A DNA stretch of 13,528 nucleotides from Bacteroidales bacterium (GTDB lineage: Bacteria; Bacteroidota; Bacteroidia; Bacteroidales; P3). Position 1 is the first letter of the stretch. Each line of letters begins with the position of its first letter. This document shows positions 7,022 to 13,528 of this stretch, one piece after another. The position numbers and the translations under genes were made by a program. The notes beneath the pieces are model-generated. The model was not told where the DNA came from. It made no database searches and worked only from the letters and a program-made list of their open reading frames with translations. The stretch spans positions 1-13,528 of the forward strand of contig JAGNRX010000010.1 in NCBI GenBank assembly GCA_017988355.1, given 5' to 3'.

Positions 7022-9398
7022 GAAAACTATTAATCTAGTATTCTCAATACTCCTTATTTCATTAATAACAATATTAATGCCTTATAGTTCAAAGGCTCAA
7101 TTTTCTAATGTCCCTATTGGTTCTTGGAGAGACCACTTGTCTTATTACCAAACTCAAAAGCTGGCATTAGTTGAAGACAGAATTTTAGTCTCAGCCGGAA
7201 GTGCTATGTTTTATTATGACAAGGAAGACAATTCAATTGAAAGATTTTCAAAGGTTGCAGGACTAACAGATGCAGGAATTGTTCAGCTTGCTTACGATAA
7301 GAACACAAAATGTATTATTGTTGTCTATGATAATTCAAACATTGATATTATTCAAAAGGATAAAGTATATAATATCCCTGACATAAAGATTCGTTCAATT
7401 GAAGGAAGTAAGTCAATAAACAATATTACATTTTATAAGGGTAAGGCCTATCTCTCATGTGGGTTTGGCATTGTGGTCTTAGACTTAGAAAGAAAAGAAA
7501 TCTTTGAAACATACTATATTGGATACAATAGCTCTAAGATAAATATTAACTCAGTTGTTATTGATAACGATTCAATTTATGCAGCAACCGTTAATGGACT
7601 GTTCTATGCTCCTTACAATTCCCCTTCCTTAGCAACAAGTGAAACTTGGAAGAAATATGAAAGCCTTGACAACCCTTTGGATACTGAAATAAAATATCTT
7701 TTTAAATTTAAAGATAAACTTATGGCAGGATTTAAGATTGATGATTCTTTTATCCATCTATTAGAAAGAAACCAAGATAAGTGGGATACCGTTTTTTCAA
7801 ACCTCCTAACATATTGGATTAAGCCAACAGATGATTATCTTGTTTTAAAAACATGGGGCTCATCAAATCAAGCAATAATTGTTTACGACTCAAACTATGC
7901 CCAACAAAGGGTAATCGATGTTGAGTGGTGGCCCCTAACAAATGATTTTAACAATTTAGAAATAACCCCCGAGGTTGGAGATGCAATTATTGAAGGCAAT
8001 GAGCTATGGCTTTCACACGAAAAAGCAGGAGGACTAATCTTCTTGAAAGACTTTAAGTCAAATTCTATTGCAAAATCAATCTATCCTAACGGTCCTTTAT
8101 CAAATGCTGTTTTCTCAATCACAGCAGCCAACGACATTATATATGTTGCTCCTGGAGGAAGAAATATTCAGAATGCACCAAGAGGATTTCCAGCAAATAT
8201 ATATCATTTTGATGGTAACTACTGGGATTGCTTAAGCAATTACCAAGACTACGAAAACAAAATAAAAGATATAATTCAAATAAGTGTTGACCCAAGAAAC
8301 CCCAAGCACATAATGGCAGCCTCATGGTGGAGCGGAATTATTGAGGTCTTAGATAATAAGATTGTTAAGGTCTGGGATAGCACAAACACAGGTAATGTCC
8401 TTAAAAACAATGTCTATGGCTATAGGATTGCAGGAGCAGAATACGACCCTTCTTCAAATCTTATTGTTGGCAACTCCCTTTCAAGCGAATCTTTCTGCTA
8501 TCTTAATTATAGGGACGAGTGGGGAAGTTTCAACACATTCAACAGCATTGGGCAAGCAGAGGTATTAGGACTAATGTTAGATAGGCTTAACCATGGCAAC
8601 TACTATAAATTCTTATGGACAAGCAAAAATGAAATCTTAGCCATAGATAATAATAATAACCAAATCGTTATTGACCCAAACAATGGAGCCAAAGACCAGT
8701 CCAATAAAGTAAACTGCATGGTTCAAGACAGTGAAGGAGAAATTTGGATAGGGACAGATAAGGGCGTTAAAGTTATTTACTCCTTAGATAACCTTTTTGA
8801 GCTAGGACAAACCGATAAATCCTCAGTTACCTGCAATAATATAATCTACCAAGAAGAAGGAATAGCACAATATTTGCTTAATTTCGACAATATAAATTGC
8901 ATAATGAATGATGGTGGCAACAGGAAATGGATAGGGACAGAAAGAAATGGAGTATTTGTTTTTTCACCAAACGGAGACAAACAGCTATATCATTTCACGG
9001 CAGAGAACTCACCACTCTATTCAAATAGGGTAATAGCCATGGCACAAGAGCAAAAAACAGGAGAAGTTTATATTGGAACAGACCTTGGCATTATATCATA
9101 TAAGGCAGAATCGACCAAAGCAGAAGAAGAAGCAGGAAGCCTAACAGCATACCCAAACCCAGTGAAGCCCGATTATAACGGAATAATAGCAATCAAGGGC
9201 TTTGTCTTTGATTCTGACGTAAGAATAACAGACATTAGTGGAAACACCGTAGCACACCTTAAATCAATAGGAGGACAGGCAGTTTGGAATGGGAAAAACT
9301 TCAGTGGGCAGAGAGTAAGCTCAGGAGTATATCTAATTTTCGGCTCAGCAGAAGAAGGAAAAGAAACAGCAGTTGGGAAAATCCTATTTATAAGATAG
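7020..9398 (+). CDS. porZ: Type IX secretion system protein PorZ
   Basis: This 792-residue secreted protein matches PorZ, a surface component of the T9SS attachment complex that acts with PorU, PorV and PorQ; in Porphyromonas it presents anionic LPS for cargo anchoring. A signal peptide covers about 1-26 (cleavage likely after SSKA). The N-terminal region begins with PIGSWRDHLSYYQTQKLALV and contains FSKVAGLTDAGI, as in the PorZ N-terminal propeller. Regulator-propeller strands EIWIGTDKGVKV and RKWIGTERNGVFVF occur around residues 570-645, consistent with a second propeller. A C-terminal T9SS sorting-like domain runs from about 711 (YPNPV) to the end, with NGKNFSGQRVSSGVYLI. The size fits the known family (near 780 residues). 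It follows prfA by 60 bp and precedes recO by 9 bp, a pairing I recognise in Bacteroidetes. Third codon positions become poorer in T towards the 3' end. Confidence 0.92.
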   Translation: MKTINLVFSILLISLITILMPYSSKAQFSNVPIGSWRDHLSYYQTQKLALVEDRILVSAGSAMFYYDKEDNSIERFSKVAGLTDAGIVQLAYDKNTKCIIVVYDNSNIDIIQKDKVYNIPDIKIRSIEGSKSINNITFYKGKAYLSCGFGIVVLDLERKEIFETYYIGYNSSKININSVVIDNDSIYAATVNGLFYAPYNSPSLATSETWKKYESLDNPLDTEIKYLFKFKDKLMAGFKIDDSFIHLLERNQDKWDTVFSNLLTYWIKPTDDYLVLKTWGSSNQAIIVYDSNYAQQRVIDVEWWPLTNDFNNLEITPEVGDAIIEGNELWLSHEKAGGLIFLKDFKSNSIAKSIYPNGPLSNAVFSITAANDIIYVAPGGRNIQNAPRGFPANIYHFDGNYWDCLSNYQDYENKIKDIIQISVDPRNPKHIMAASWWSGIIEVLDNKIVKVWDSTNTGNVLKNNVYGYRIAGAEYDPSSNLIVGNSLSSESFCYLNYRDEWGSFNTFNSIGQAEVLGLMLDRLNHGNYYKFLWTSKNEILAIDNNNNQIVIDPNNGAKDQSNKVNCMVQDSEGEIWIGTDKGVKVIYSLDNLFELGQTDKSSVTCNNIIYQEEGIAQYLLNFDNINCIMNDGGNRKWIGTERNGVFVFSPNGDKQLYHFTAENSPLYSNRVIAMAQEQKTGEVYIGTDLGIISYKAESTKAEEEAGSLTAYPNPVKPDYNGIIAIKGFVFDSDVRITDISGNTVAHLKSIGGQAVWNGKNFSGQRVSSGVYLIFGSAEEGKETAVGKILFIR

Positions 9399-9407
9399 CA
9401 AAGCTTA

Positions 9408-10142
9408 ATGATTTTCAAGACAAAAGGCATAGTCCTTAAAGCATTTGCCTACTCAGAAACAAGCATAATAGTAAAAATACTTACAAAGGAATTTGGAGTA
9501 AAATCCTATATCATAAAAGGAAGCAGGAACCCAAAAGCAAAACTACGTTCCAATCTATTCCAACCCCTATATATCTTAGACCTTGAAGCCTATAATAATC
9601 CCAAGAAAGACTTACAGCTAATCAGTGAAGCAAAGATTGATTATGACCTCACCCCCCTATTCTCTGAGATAAAGAAAACAACACTTGCCTTTTTCATCTC
9701 CGACATCATAAATCAATGCCTTAGAGAAGAAGAGAAAAACGAAGAACTTTATGAATTTATAGAAGAGAAAATCAAAGCCCTTAACTCACTTGAAAGCAAG
9801 TTTTCAACCTTTCACCTCTATTTCCTAACAGAACTAAGTGGGCATTTAGGATTTGAGCCAATGAATAACTACAATAAAGAAAACCAATATTTCAATCTCC
9901 TAAAGGGATACTTCACAAAAACAGCCCCATCTCACACAAATTATCTAAATGAGAAAGAATCAGCCCTTTTCTCATCATTTCTCTTATCAGCAAATCCAGA
10001 AATAGAAAACCAAAGCACAATAAGCCTAACAAAAGAAGAGAAAACACAAATCCTAAACATATTAATCAAGTTCTACGAGACCCATCTCCTAAGTCCAAAC
10101 TCAATAAAATCTCATCAAATCCTTACAACAATACTTCATTAA
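9408..10142 (+). CDS. recO: DNA repair protein RecO
   Basis: This 244-residue cytoplasmic protein is a RecO, which anneals ssDNA and, with RecR, helps load RecA onto SSB-coated DNA in gap repair. The N-terminal OB-fold starts with KTKGIVLKAFAYSETSIIV and includes YIIKGSRNPKAKLRSNLFQP (34-53), the basic stretch typical of the family. The rest is helical, with HLYFLTELSGHLGFEP near the centre. The Cys4 zinc cluster of some RecO proteins is absent, which is usual for Bacteroidetes as far as I recall. The start is the ATG 9 bp after the porZ stop, and the protein opens with MIFKTKGIVL, the expected family start. Ile codons are mainly ATA here, unlike the ATT-rich decarboxylase genes, which suggests modest expression. 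It is the last plus-strand gene before the repeat-bearing gap. Confidence 0.9.
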   Translation: MIFKTKGIVLKAFAYSETSIIVKILTKEFGVKSYIIKGSRNPKAKLRSNLFQPLYILDLEAYNNPKKDLQLISEAKIDYDLTPLFSEIKKTTLAFFISDIINQCLREEEKNEELYEFIEEKIKALNSLESKFSTFHLYFLTELSGHLGFEPMNNYNKENQYFNLLKGYFTKTAPSHTNYLNEKESALFSSFLLSANPEIENQSTISLTKEEKTQILNILIKFYETHLLSPNSIKSHQILTTILH

Positions 10143-10169
10143 ATAAGAAACCCAAATCTTTTTTCTTAT
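10143..10169 (+). terminator. Weak hairpin just after recO
   Basis: ATAAGAAA (10143-10150) and TTTCTTAT (10162-10169) form a perfect 8-bp inverted repeat starting directly after the recO stop codon, with an 11-nt loop. The stem is AT-rich and is followed by ACCACCCCCC, not a T-run, so it is a poor intrinsic terminator. It may mark the transcript end but could be chance in AT-rich DNA. Confidence 0.3.
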
Positions 10170-10315
10170 AACCACCCCCCTATTCTTAATTAAAAACCAT
10201 AGAATCCATAATTCCATATCCCAAATAATGGCAAAGGAAAACAGTTATATTAAATTATAAGATAATAGCACTCCAATAATAAATTTAATCAAAGGATAAG
10301 ACCAGAAAATTGAAT

Positions 10316-10420
10316 TTATAAAAATCAGAAATGCAGTTTAAAGCCTCTAATTCAGCATAATAAAATCCTGAAACACTGTTTAAAATTCCTAAAACGCCAT
10401 TTAAAAATCCTGAAACGCTG
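10316..10420. repeat. Degenerate 21-bp tandem array, five units
   Basis: Units start at 10316, 10337, 10358, 10379 and 10400, exactly 21 bp apart. The best preserved core is AAAATCCTGAAACGCTG, and unit junctions often read TTTAAA. Against the fifth unit, the third and fourth each match at 17 of 21 positions and the first at 14; the second is weak (about 10). A partial match continues into 10421-10427. Confidence 0.65.
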
Positions 10421-10448
10421 TATTAAATTATTAGATCAAAGAAGCATT

Positions 10449-10536
10449 TTGCTGAGATGCACATCTTAGCTTACTGAGATGTATATCTTAGCGTCTTGTG
10501 ATGTACATCTTAGCAGCGTGAGATGTACATCATAGC
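10449..10536. repeat. Four 22-bp tandem units, each with a GATGTACATC-type palindrome
   Basis: Units occupy 10449-10470, 10471-10492, 10493-10514 and 10515-10536 without indels. Fourteen of 22 columns are identical in all four. The first four positions vary and act like spacers. The conserved 18 bp approximate CTGAGATGTACATCTTAG, a near-perfect dyad; the 10-bp core GATGTACATC is perfect in units three and four and differs by one base in units one and two. Changes in the outer stem are not compensated, which favours a DNA-level site over an RNA hairpin. Confidence 0.8.
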
Positions 10537-10663
10537 AAGATTAAACAAAGAGATAGAAATTTAATACTTGATTATAAAAATTTAAAGCTTTATTTGGTGA
10601 TTTTTATCTATAATTCAACGGATATTATATACTAAAATAATATAGCCTTCTTTGATACTGCAT

Positions 10664-10699
10664 AAAAAAAGCGAAGAAAGAGTAAATCCTTCTTCGCTT
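10664..10699 (-). terminator. Intrinsic terminator of the greA-HIT unit
   Basis: On the minus strand a perfect 10-bp stem, AAGCGAAGAA with TTCTTCGCTT (10690-10699 and 10669-10678), encloses an 11-nt loop and is followed by seven Ts (10670 down to 10664). It begins about 33 nt after the HIT stop codon. This is a clear rho-independent terminator. Confidence 0.9.
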
Positions 10700-10732
10700 C
10701 TTGAATTATAAGTGTTTTGTTTTAGTAATCTA

Positions 10733-11125
10733 TTAAAGATTTGCTTTAATTTGAGCTAAGATTTCCTCAAATTCTTCTTTTGATAGTGATAGTTTTGGAC
10801 GCTTAAAGTCTAAATCTCCTACACTGTTAATTGGCACAAGGTGTATATGTGCGTGCGGAACTTCAAGTCCAATAACTGCAAGACCTACTTTTGGGCAAGG
10901 AAATGCTTTTTGAATGGCTTTTGCGAGCGTTTTAGCAAAGATATTAAGCTCTGAGAGTAAATCATCCTCAATATCGAATATATAGTCTATTTCCTTCTTT
11001 GGAACAACTAAGGTATGTCCTTTTGCAAGTGGAGATATATCTAAGAATGCATAGCAATTCTCAGTTTCTGCGACCTTATAGGAAGGTATTTCTCCTGCAA
11101 TAATTTTTGAAAATAGAGTTGCCAT
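10733..11125 (-). CDS. HIT-family (histidine triad) nucleotide-binding protein
   Basis: This 130-residue cytoplasmic protein belongs to the HINT-type branch of the histidine triad family, hydrolases of nucleoside phosphoramidates and related adenylated compounds. The triad HAHIHLVP is at 91-98; His93, the middle one, is the expected nucleophile. The N-terminus (FSKIIAGEIPSYKVAE, then YAFLDISPLAKGHTLVVPKK) is the standard HINT nucleotide-binding region, and length is typical. The physiological substrate cannot be read from sequence. The ATG lies one base after the greA stop codon, so the two are almost certainly co-transcribed and perhaps translationally coupled, and the pair ends in a strong terminator. 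This greA-HIT pairing is one I recognise from Bacteroidetes. Confidence 0.93.
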   Translation of the reverse strand: MATLFSKIIAGEIPSYKVAETENCYAFLDISPLAKGHTLVVPKKEIDYIFDIEDDLLSELNIFAKTLAKAIQKAFPCPKVGLAVIGLEVPHAHIHLVPINSVGDLDFKRPKLSLSKEEFEEILAQIKANL

Positions 11126-11126
11126 A

Positions 11127-11603
11127 CTAATCTCTTGTTATTTTAACGATTTGTAATTTCAAAATCCCAGCTGGAACTTCAATCTCTACAATGTCTCCTT
11201 CTTTCTTGCCAAGCATTCCACTTGCAATTGGAGAGGTTACTGATATCTTTCCCTCTCTAAGGTTTGCTTCGCTTTCTGGCACTATTTCATATACCTGCGA
11301 TTTTTTGGTAGCAAGGTTAATAAATTCAACCTTAGAAAGAAGCAAGACTTTTGAAGTGTCTATCTTGCTTTCATCAAGTAGGCGAGCATTTGCGATTAGG
11401 GTTTGTAGTTTAGAAATCTTCGCCTCTAAATGTCCTTGAGCATCTTTTGCTGCATCATATTCTGCATTCTCAGACAAGTCTCCCTTGTCTCTTGCCTCAG
11501 CAATTGCTGCGGAGATAGCAGGACGCTCAACTGAGATAAGGTTTTGTAGCTCTTGCTTTAGCTTTTGTAAACCTTCTTCCGAATAATATTTATTTTTTGA
11601 CAT
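11127..11603 (-). CDS. greA: Transcription elongation factor GreA
   Basis: This 158-residue cytoplasmic factor enters the RNA polymerase secondary channel and stimulates cleavage of backtracked RNA. The N-terminal coiled coil (about 1-75) carries the tip motif DKGDLSENAEYDAAKDAQG; Asp42 and Glu45 correspond to the acidic tip residues that position Mg2+. The C-terminal FKBP-like domain includes SPIASGMLGKKEGDIVEIEV (124-143). Length equals that of E. coli GreA, and the tip motif favours GreA over GreB. The ATG is followed by MSKNKYYSEEGLQKL, an expected family start. The 82-bp gap upstream contains the terminator of the preceding gene and no good TAnnTTTG element, so the promoter is unclear. 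Confidence 0.96.
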   Translation of the reverse strand: MSKNKYYSEEGLQKLKQELQNLISVERPAISAAIAEARDKGDLSENAEYDAAKDAQGHLEAKISKLQTLIANARLLDESKIDTSKVLLLSKVEFINLATKKSQVYEIVPESEANLREGKISVTSPIASGMLGKKEGDIVEIEVPAGILKLQIVKITRD

Positions 11604-11623
11604 AATTAATTGTATTATGAATT

Positions 11624-11662
11624 AAAAAGAATCGAAGACCCTTAATGAAAGGTCTTCGATTC
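11624..11662 (-). terminator. Intrinsic terminator after the PorV/PorQ-family gene
   Basis: GAATCGAAGACC and GGTCTTCGATTC (11629-11640 and 11651-11662) form a perfect 12-bp stem with a 10-nt loop. On the minus strand it is followed by TTTTT (11628-11624). It sits 23 nt after the upstream gene's stop and 20 bp before the greA start, so it separates two same-strand units. Confidence 0.9.
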
Positions 11663-11685
11663 ATATATTTAATTAAGTGTGTATA

Positions 11686-12765
11686 TTACAACGAAATCAC
11701 GAGACCTACTGTGTGGATTCCTCCAGCTACCTTGGTCAATCTATAAGCGTAATCAATTGATAGGTTAACTCCGTTTTTATCATTTTTTGCTTTTTGAATT
11801 GGAGCGATTATTGAAGCTCCTGCAGCAAATCCTGAATAAAGGGTTGTTGCACCTGCATCAACATCATAAACACTTGTAGTTATTGCGTCTTCATAAGTGT
11901 AAGAACTACGTAGCATAAATATCTTTGCAAATGAATATTCAAGTCCAAATGTGTATTGGTCTTTTGAAAATGCCATTGAAGCAAAGTTAGCTGCAGTTGT
12001 TAAACGGTGTTTGTTTTCTGCAAAAAGGAAGTCATAAGATGCACCAATATTTAAACTTGATGGTATTTCAAAGCTTTGAGAACGTTGTTCCAAAGACATT
12101 TGACGACCATAGAAGTCTGCAACAGTTGATAAACCGTCTCCACTATAACTCATTGCTGGTCCCCAGTTTTTTAGAGTTATACCGAATTTGATTTCGTAAT
12201 TTTCACCTGTTACATATTGGATACCTGCATCAATTGCTACTCCAGTTGCTGTAACGTTATCTATCCCTTCATTAACAACCTTAAGAGTTGCTCCTCCATA
12301 AATTGAAGTTGAAAAAGCTTTGGCAAATGAAACTCCAATATTCATATTTGATATTGAGAAGGTTCCATTATTAAACTCAGGGCTATTTACTCCAGTTCTA
12401 TCAATAAGTCCAAAACCCATTGAGGTGACTGATATCCCAAGAACTCCATAGTCTCCAAGGCTTTGACCAAGTCCGAATGAACTAACGCCCACTCCAGAAT
12501 TGTTTAACCAATTGTTGTATGAAAAGTTAGCCTCAGTTCCTGAGATTCGTCCTAAACCTGCAACGTTAGAAAACAAAGCATCTATACCTGTTCCACATGC
12601 AGTGTTAACACCTCCCCAACCAGAACTTTTAGCCCAAGGGTTTATCAAAAGCGACCCTGCACCAGCAGTCCCTCTTCTGTCATCGTTCCCTGCTTTTAGA
12701 TTCAAATTGGAGAATAGTAGAGCTCCTAAGATGACAAAAGCAAATATTCTATATATATCTTTCAT
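11686..12765 (-). CDS. PorV/PorQ-family outer-membrane beta-barrel protein
   Basis: This 359-residue protein resembles the PorV/PorQ group of FadL-like outer-membrane barrels linked to type IX secretion, where PorV shuttles cargo to the sortase. A signal peptide covers about 1-25 (cleavage near LKAG). The N-terminal motif of the family is present in variant form: GTAGAGSLLINPWAKSSGWG, then TGIDALFSNVAGLGRI, comparable to the family's aromatic 'WNPAGLA' stretch. Alternating amphipathic strands with Gly and aromatic residues follow to the end, closing with HTVGLVISL. It is not possible to say whether this is the PorV that works in secretion or a paralogue. It follows the large secreted-protein gene by 41 bp, an arrangement suggesting one operon and possibly a dedicated barrel-client pair. 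It ends in its own terminator. Confidence 0.8.
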   Translation of the reverse strand: MKDIYRIFAFVILGALLFSNLNLKAGNDDRRGTAGAGSLLINPWAKSSGWGGVNTACGTGIDALFSNVAGLGRISGTEANFSYNNWLNNSGVGVSSFGLGQSLGDYGVLGISVTSMGFGLIDRTGVNSPEFNNGTFSISNMNIGVSFAKAFSTSIYGGATLKVVNEGIDNVTATGVAIDAGIQYVTGENYEIKFGITLKNWGPAMSYSGDGLSTVADFYGRQMSLEQRSQSFEIPSSLNIGASYDFLFAENKHRLTTAANFASMAFSKDQYTFGLEYSFAKIFMLRSSYTYEDAITTSVYDVDAGATTLYSGFAAGASIIAPIQKAKNDKNGVNLSIDYAYRLTKVAGGIHTVGLVISL

Positions 12766-12806
12766 ATTTATCTTATTTAAAATATTTCAATCTCTGCTGT
12801 TAATTA

Positions 12807-13528
12807 TTATTGGAAAGAATTTAAGTCAATTGGGCGTAATGCACCAAACCATTTAACAATCTTTTCACCAACTCCATCAGCTTTAATATGGATTAAGTAT
12901 GCTCCTCCTGAGATTGGTAATCCTTTATGATTCTTTAAATCCCAGTCTATTGAAGTTAATGCAGAACCTGCTCCAGAAACTAAACCTTTTGAAGGTCCAC
13001 GTAATTTTCTGATAACAGTTCCATCAACTGAATAGATAGTTACATAACAGTCAGGTGGCAAGTTGCAAATCTTAACAAGATTCTCTACTTGGTCTCCTTC
13101 GTAAAGTGAAGCTGCAAAATAAGGATTAGGAACAACTGTTACTTGATCTAATTCAGACTTAGCTAATTCAGTATTACCAACTGAGGTTGCAATATTATTA
13201 GTTATTGTAAATTCGTACATTGGGAAGTTATCGTTTTGAGGAGCGATAGCTGAACCGTTTACGTTGTTTGTGTAGTTTTTCTTATATGGTTGACGAACTC
13301 TTAGTGAAACCTTAACATCTGTTGGGATTTGAGCAAATCGATCAGTGTTGAACGCTGTTGCTAGTGGTGCTCCAACCCAAGTTACAGAACCAAATACTTC
13401 CATAGCTTGTGTAAGGTTATCATTTTTGTAGTCATTATAAGGAGTAGTGTTTGAAAGAGTAATAGATTCTAATTTTTTCAATCTATTATAAGCCCAAGTT
13501 CCCATATCTTTATTTCCTGAACCATCAA
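12807..13528 (-). CDS. C-terminal part of a large secreted protein with a T9SS-like C-terminal domain (partial)
   Basis: The reading frame is open to the window edge, so only the last 239 codons are seen; the internal Met at 13503-13505 is not evidence of a start. The visible part includes a beta-rich stretch (VKVSLRVRQPYKK, PMYEFTITNN) and then a terminal module beginning VTVVPNPYFAASLYE. This module has the pattern of FlgD-like/T9SS sorting domains: VTIYSVDGTVIRKL, then WDLKNHKGLPISGGAYLIHI. It ends with KIVKWFGALRPIDLNSFQ, longer than the usual short basic end of type A domains. I recognise this ending from large Bacteroidetes proteins encoded just upstream of PorV/PorQ-family genes. It is probably exported and located at the cell surface. 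Full domain content and function cannot be given. Confidence 0.75.
   Translation of the reverse strand, partial: DGSGNKDMGTWAYNRLKKLESITLSNTTPYNDYKNDNLTQAMEVFGSVTWVGAPLATAFNTDRFAQIPTDVKVSLRVRQPYKKNYTNNVNGSAIAPQNDNFPMYEFTITNNIATSVGNTELAKSELDQVTVVPNPYFAASLYEGDQVENLVKICNLPPDCYVTIYSVDGTVIRKLRGPSKGLVSGAGSALTSIDWDLKNHKGLPISGGAYLIHIKADGVGEKIVKWFGALRPIDLNSFQ

Larger units (their letters stand above)
10143..10732. other. Convergent intergenic region with two tandem arrays
   Basis: This 590-bp gap lies between the 3' ends of recO (plus) and the HIT gene (minus). All frames are broken by frequent stops and no recognised RNA is seen. It contains a weak hairpin after recO, about 145 bp of plain AT-rich sequence, a 21-bp tandem array, a 22-bp palindromic array, then about 125 bp of AT-rich sequence before the HIT terminator. 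Because both flanking genes end here, the repeats cannot be promoter-proximal operators for either. Confidence 0.8.

Noticed and set aside
10449..10536. CRISPR array
   Set aside because: Units are 22 bp with only about 4 variable bases between conserved parts, so there are no spacers, and no cas gene is near.
10622..10643. Inverted repeat ATATTAT / ATAATAT
   Set aside because: It consists only of A and T, is 7 bp long, lies in very AT-rich DNA, and has no T-run or context that would give it a role.
12500..12856. 118-codon open frame on the plus strand
   Set aside because: It lies mostly antisense to the PorV/PorQ-family gene, has no start context or recognisable domain, and looks like a codon-usage shadow.

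Overview
The window reads as a chromosomal segment from a low-GC, T9SS-carrying member of the Bacteroidetes, most likely an anaerobic Bacteroidales-type fermenter. Three things support this. There is a Na+-pumping methylmalonyl-CoA decarboxylase operon (succinate-to-propionate pathway). There are type IX secretion components (PorZ, a PorV/PorQ-family barrel and a protein with a T9SS-like C-terminal domain). There are also Bacteroidetes-style promoters (TAnnTTTG) and a DUF4837 lipoprotein. Species cannot be named from sequence alone. No tRNA, rRNA, insertion sequence, phage gene or CRISPR array was seen.

Region 31-4635 (minus strand) is one tight operon in the order mce, mmdA, OadG-like subunit, mmdC, mmdB. 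Gaps are 3-34 bp and a good promoter lies at 4683-4690. Epimerase makes (R)-methylmalonyl-CoA; MmdA moves its carboxyl group to biotin on MmdC; MmdB decarboxylates carboxybiotin and exports Na+; the OadG-like protein holds the complex together. The OadG-like subunit carries an unusual extracytoplasmic beta-rich domain of roughly 150 residues. Upstream, on the same strand, is a DUF4837 lipoprotein gene (4725-5777).

Region 5889-10142 (plus strand) holds prfA (release factor 1), porZ and recO. prfA has a clear promoter that overlaps, and so rules out, an upstream TTG start. The prfA-porZ gap contains two nested perfect inverted repeats, and the porZ start codon lies inside one of them.

Region 10143-10732 is a 590-bp convergent gap with no gene. 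It holds two adjacent tandem arrays of different type: about five degenerate 21-bp units, then four 22-bp units each centred on a GATGTACATC-like palindrome. This is the least explained part of the window.

Region 10664-13528 (minus strand) has two transcription units. greA and a HIT-family gene form a pair ending in a strong intrinsic terminator. Upstream of them, a PorV/PorQ-family outer-membrane protein gene follows the 3' end of a large secreted-protein gene that runs off the window, and this unit also ends in a strong terminator.

No clearly new multi-gene system is visible. The most notable points are the paired tandem arrays, the OadG fusion, and the dyads at the porZ start.
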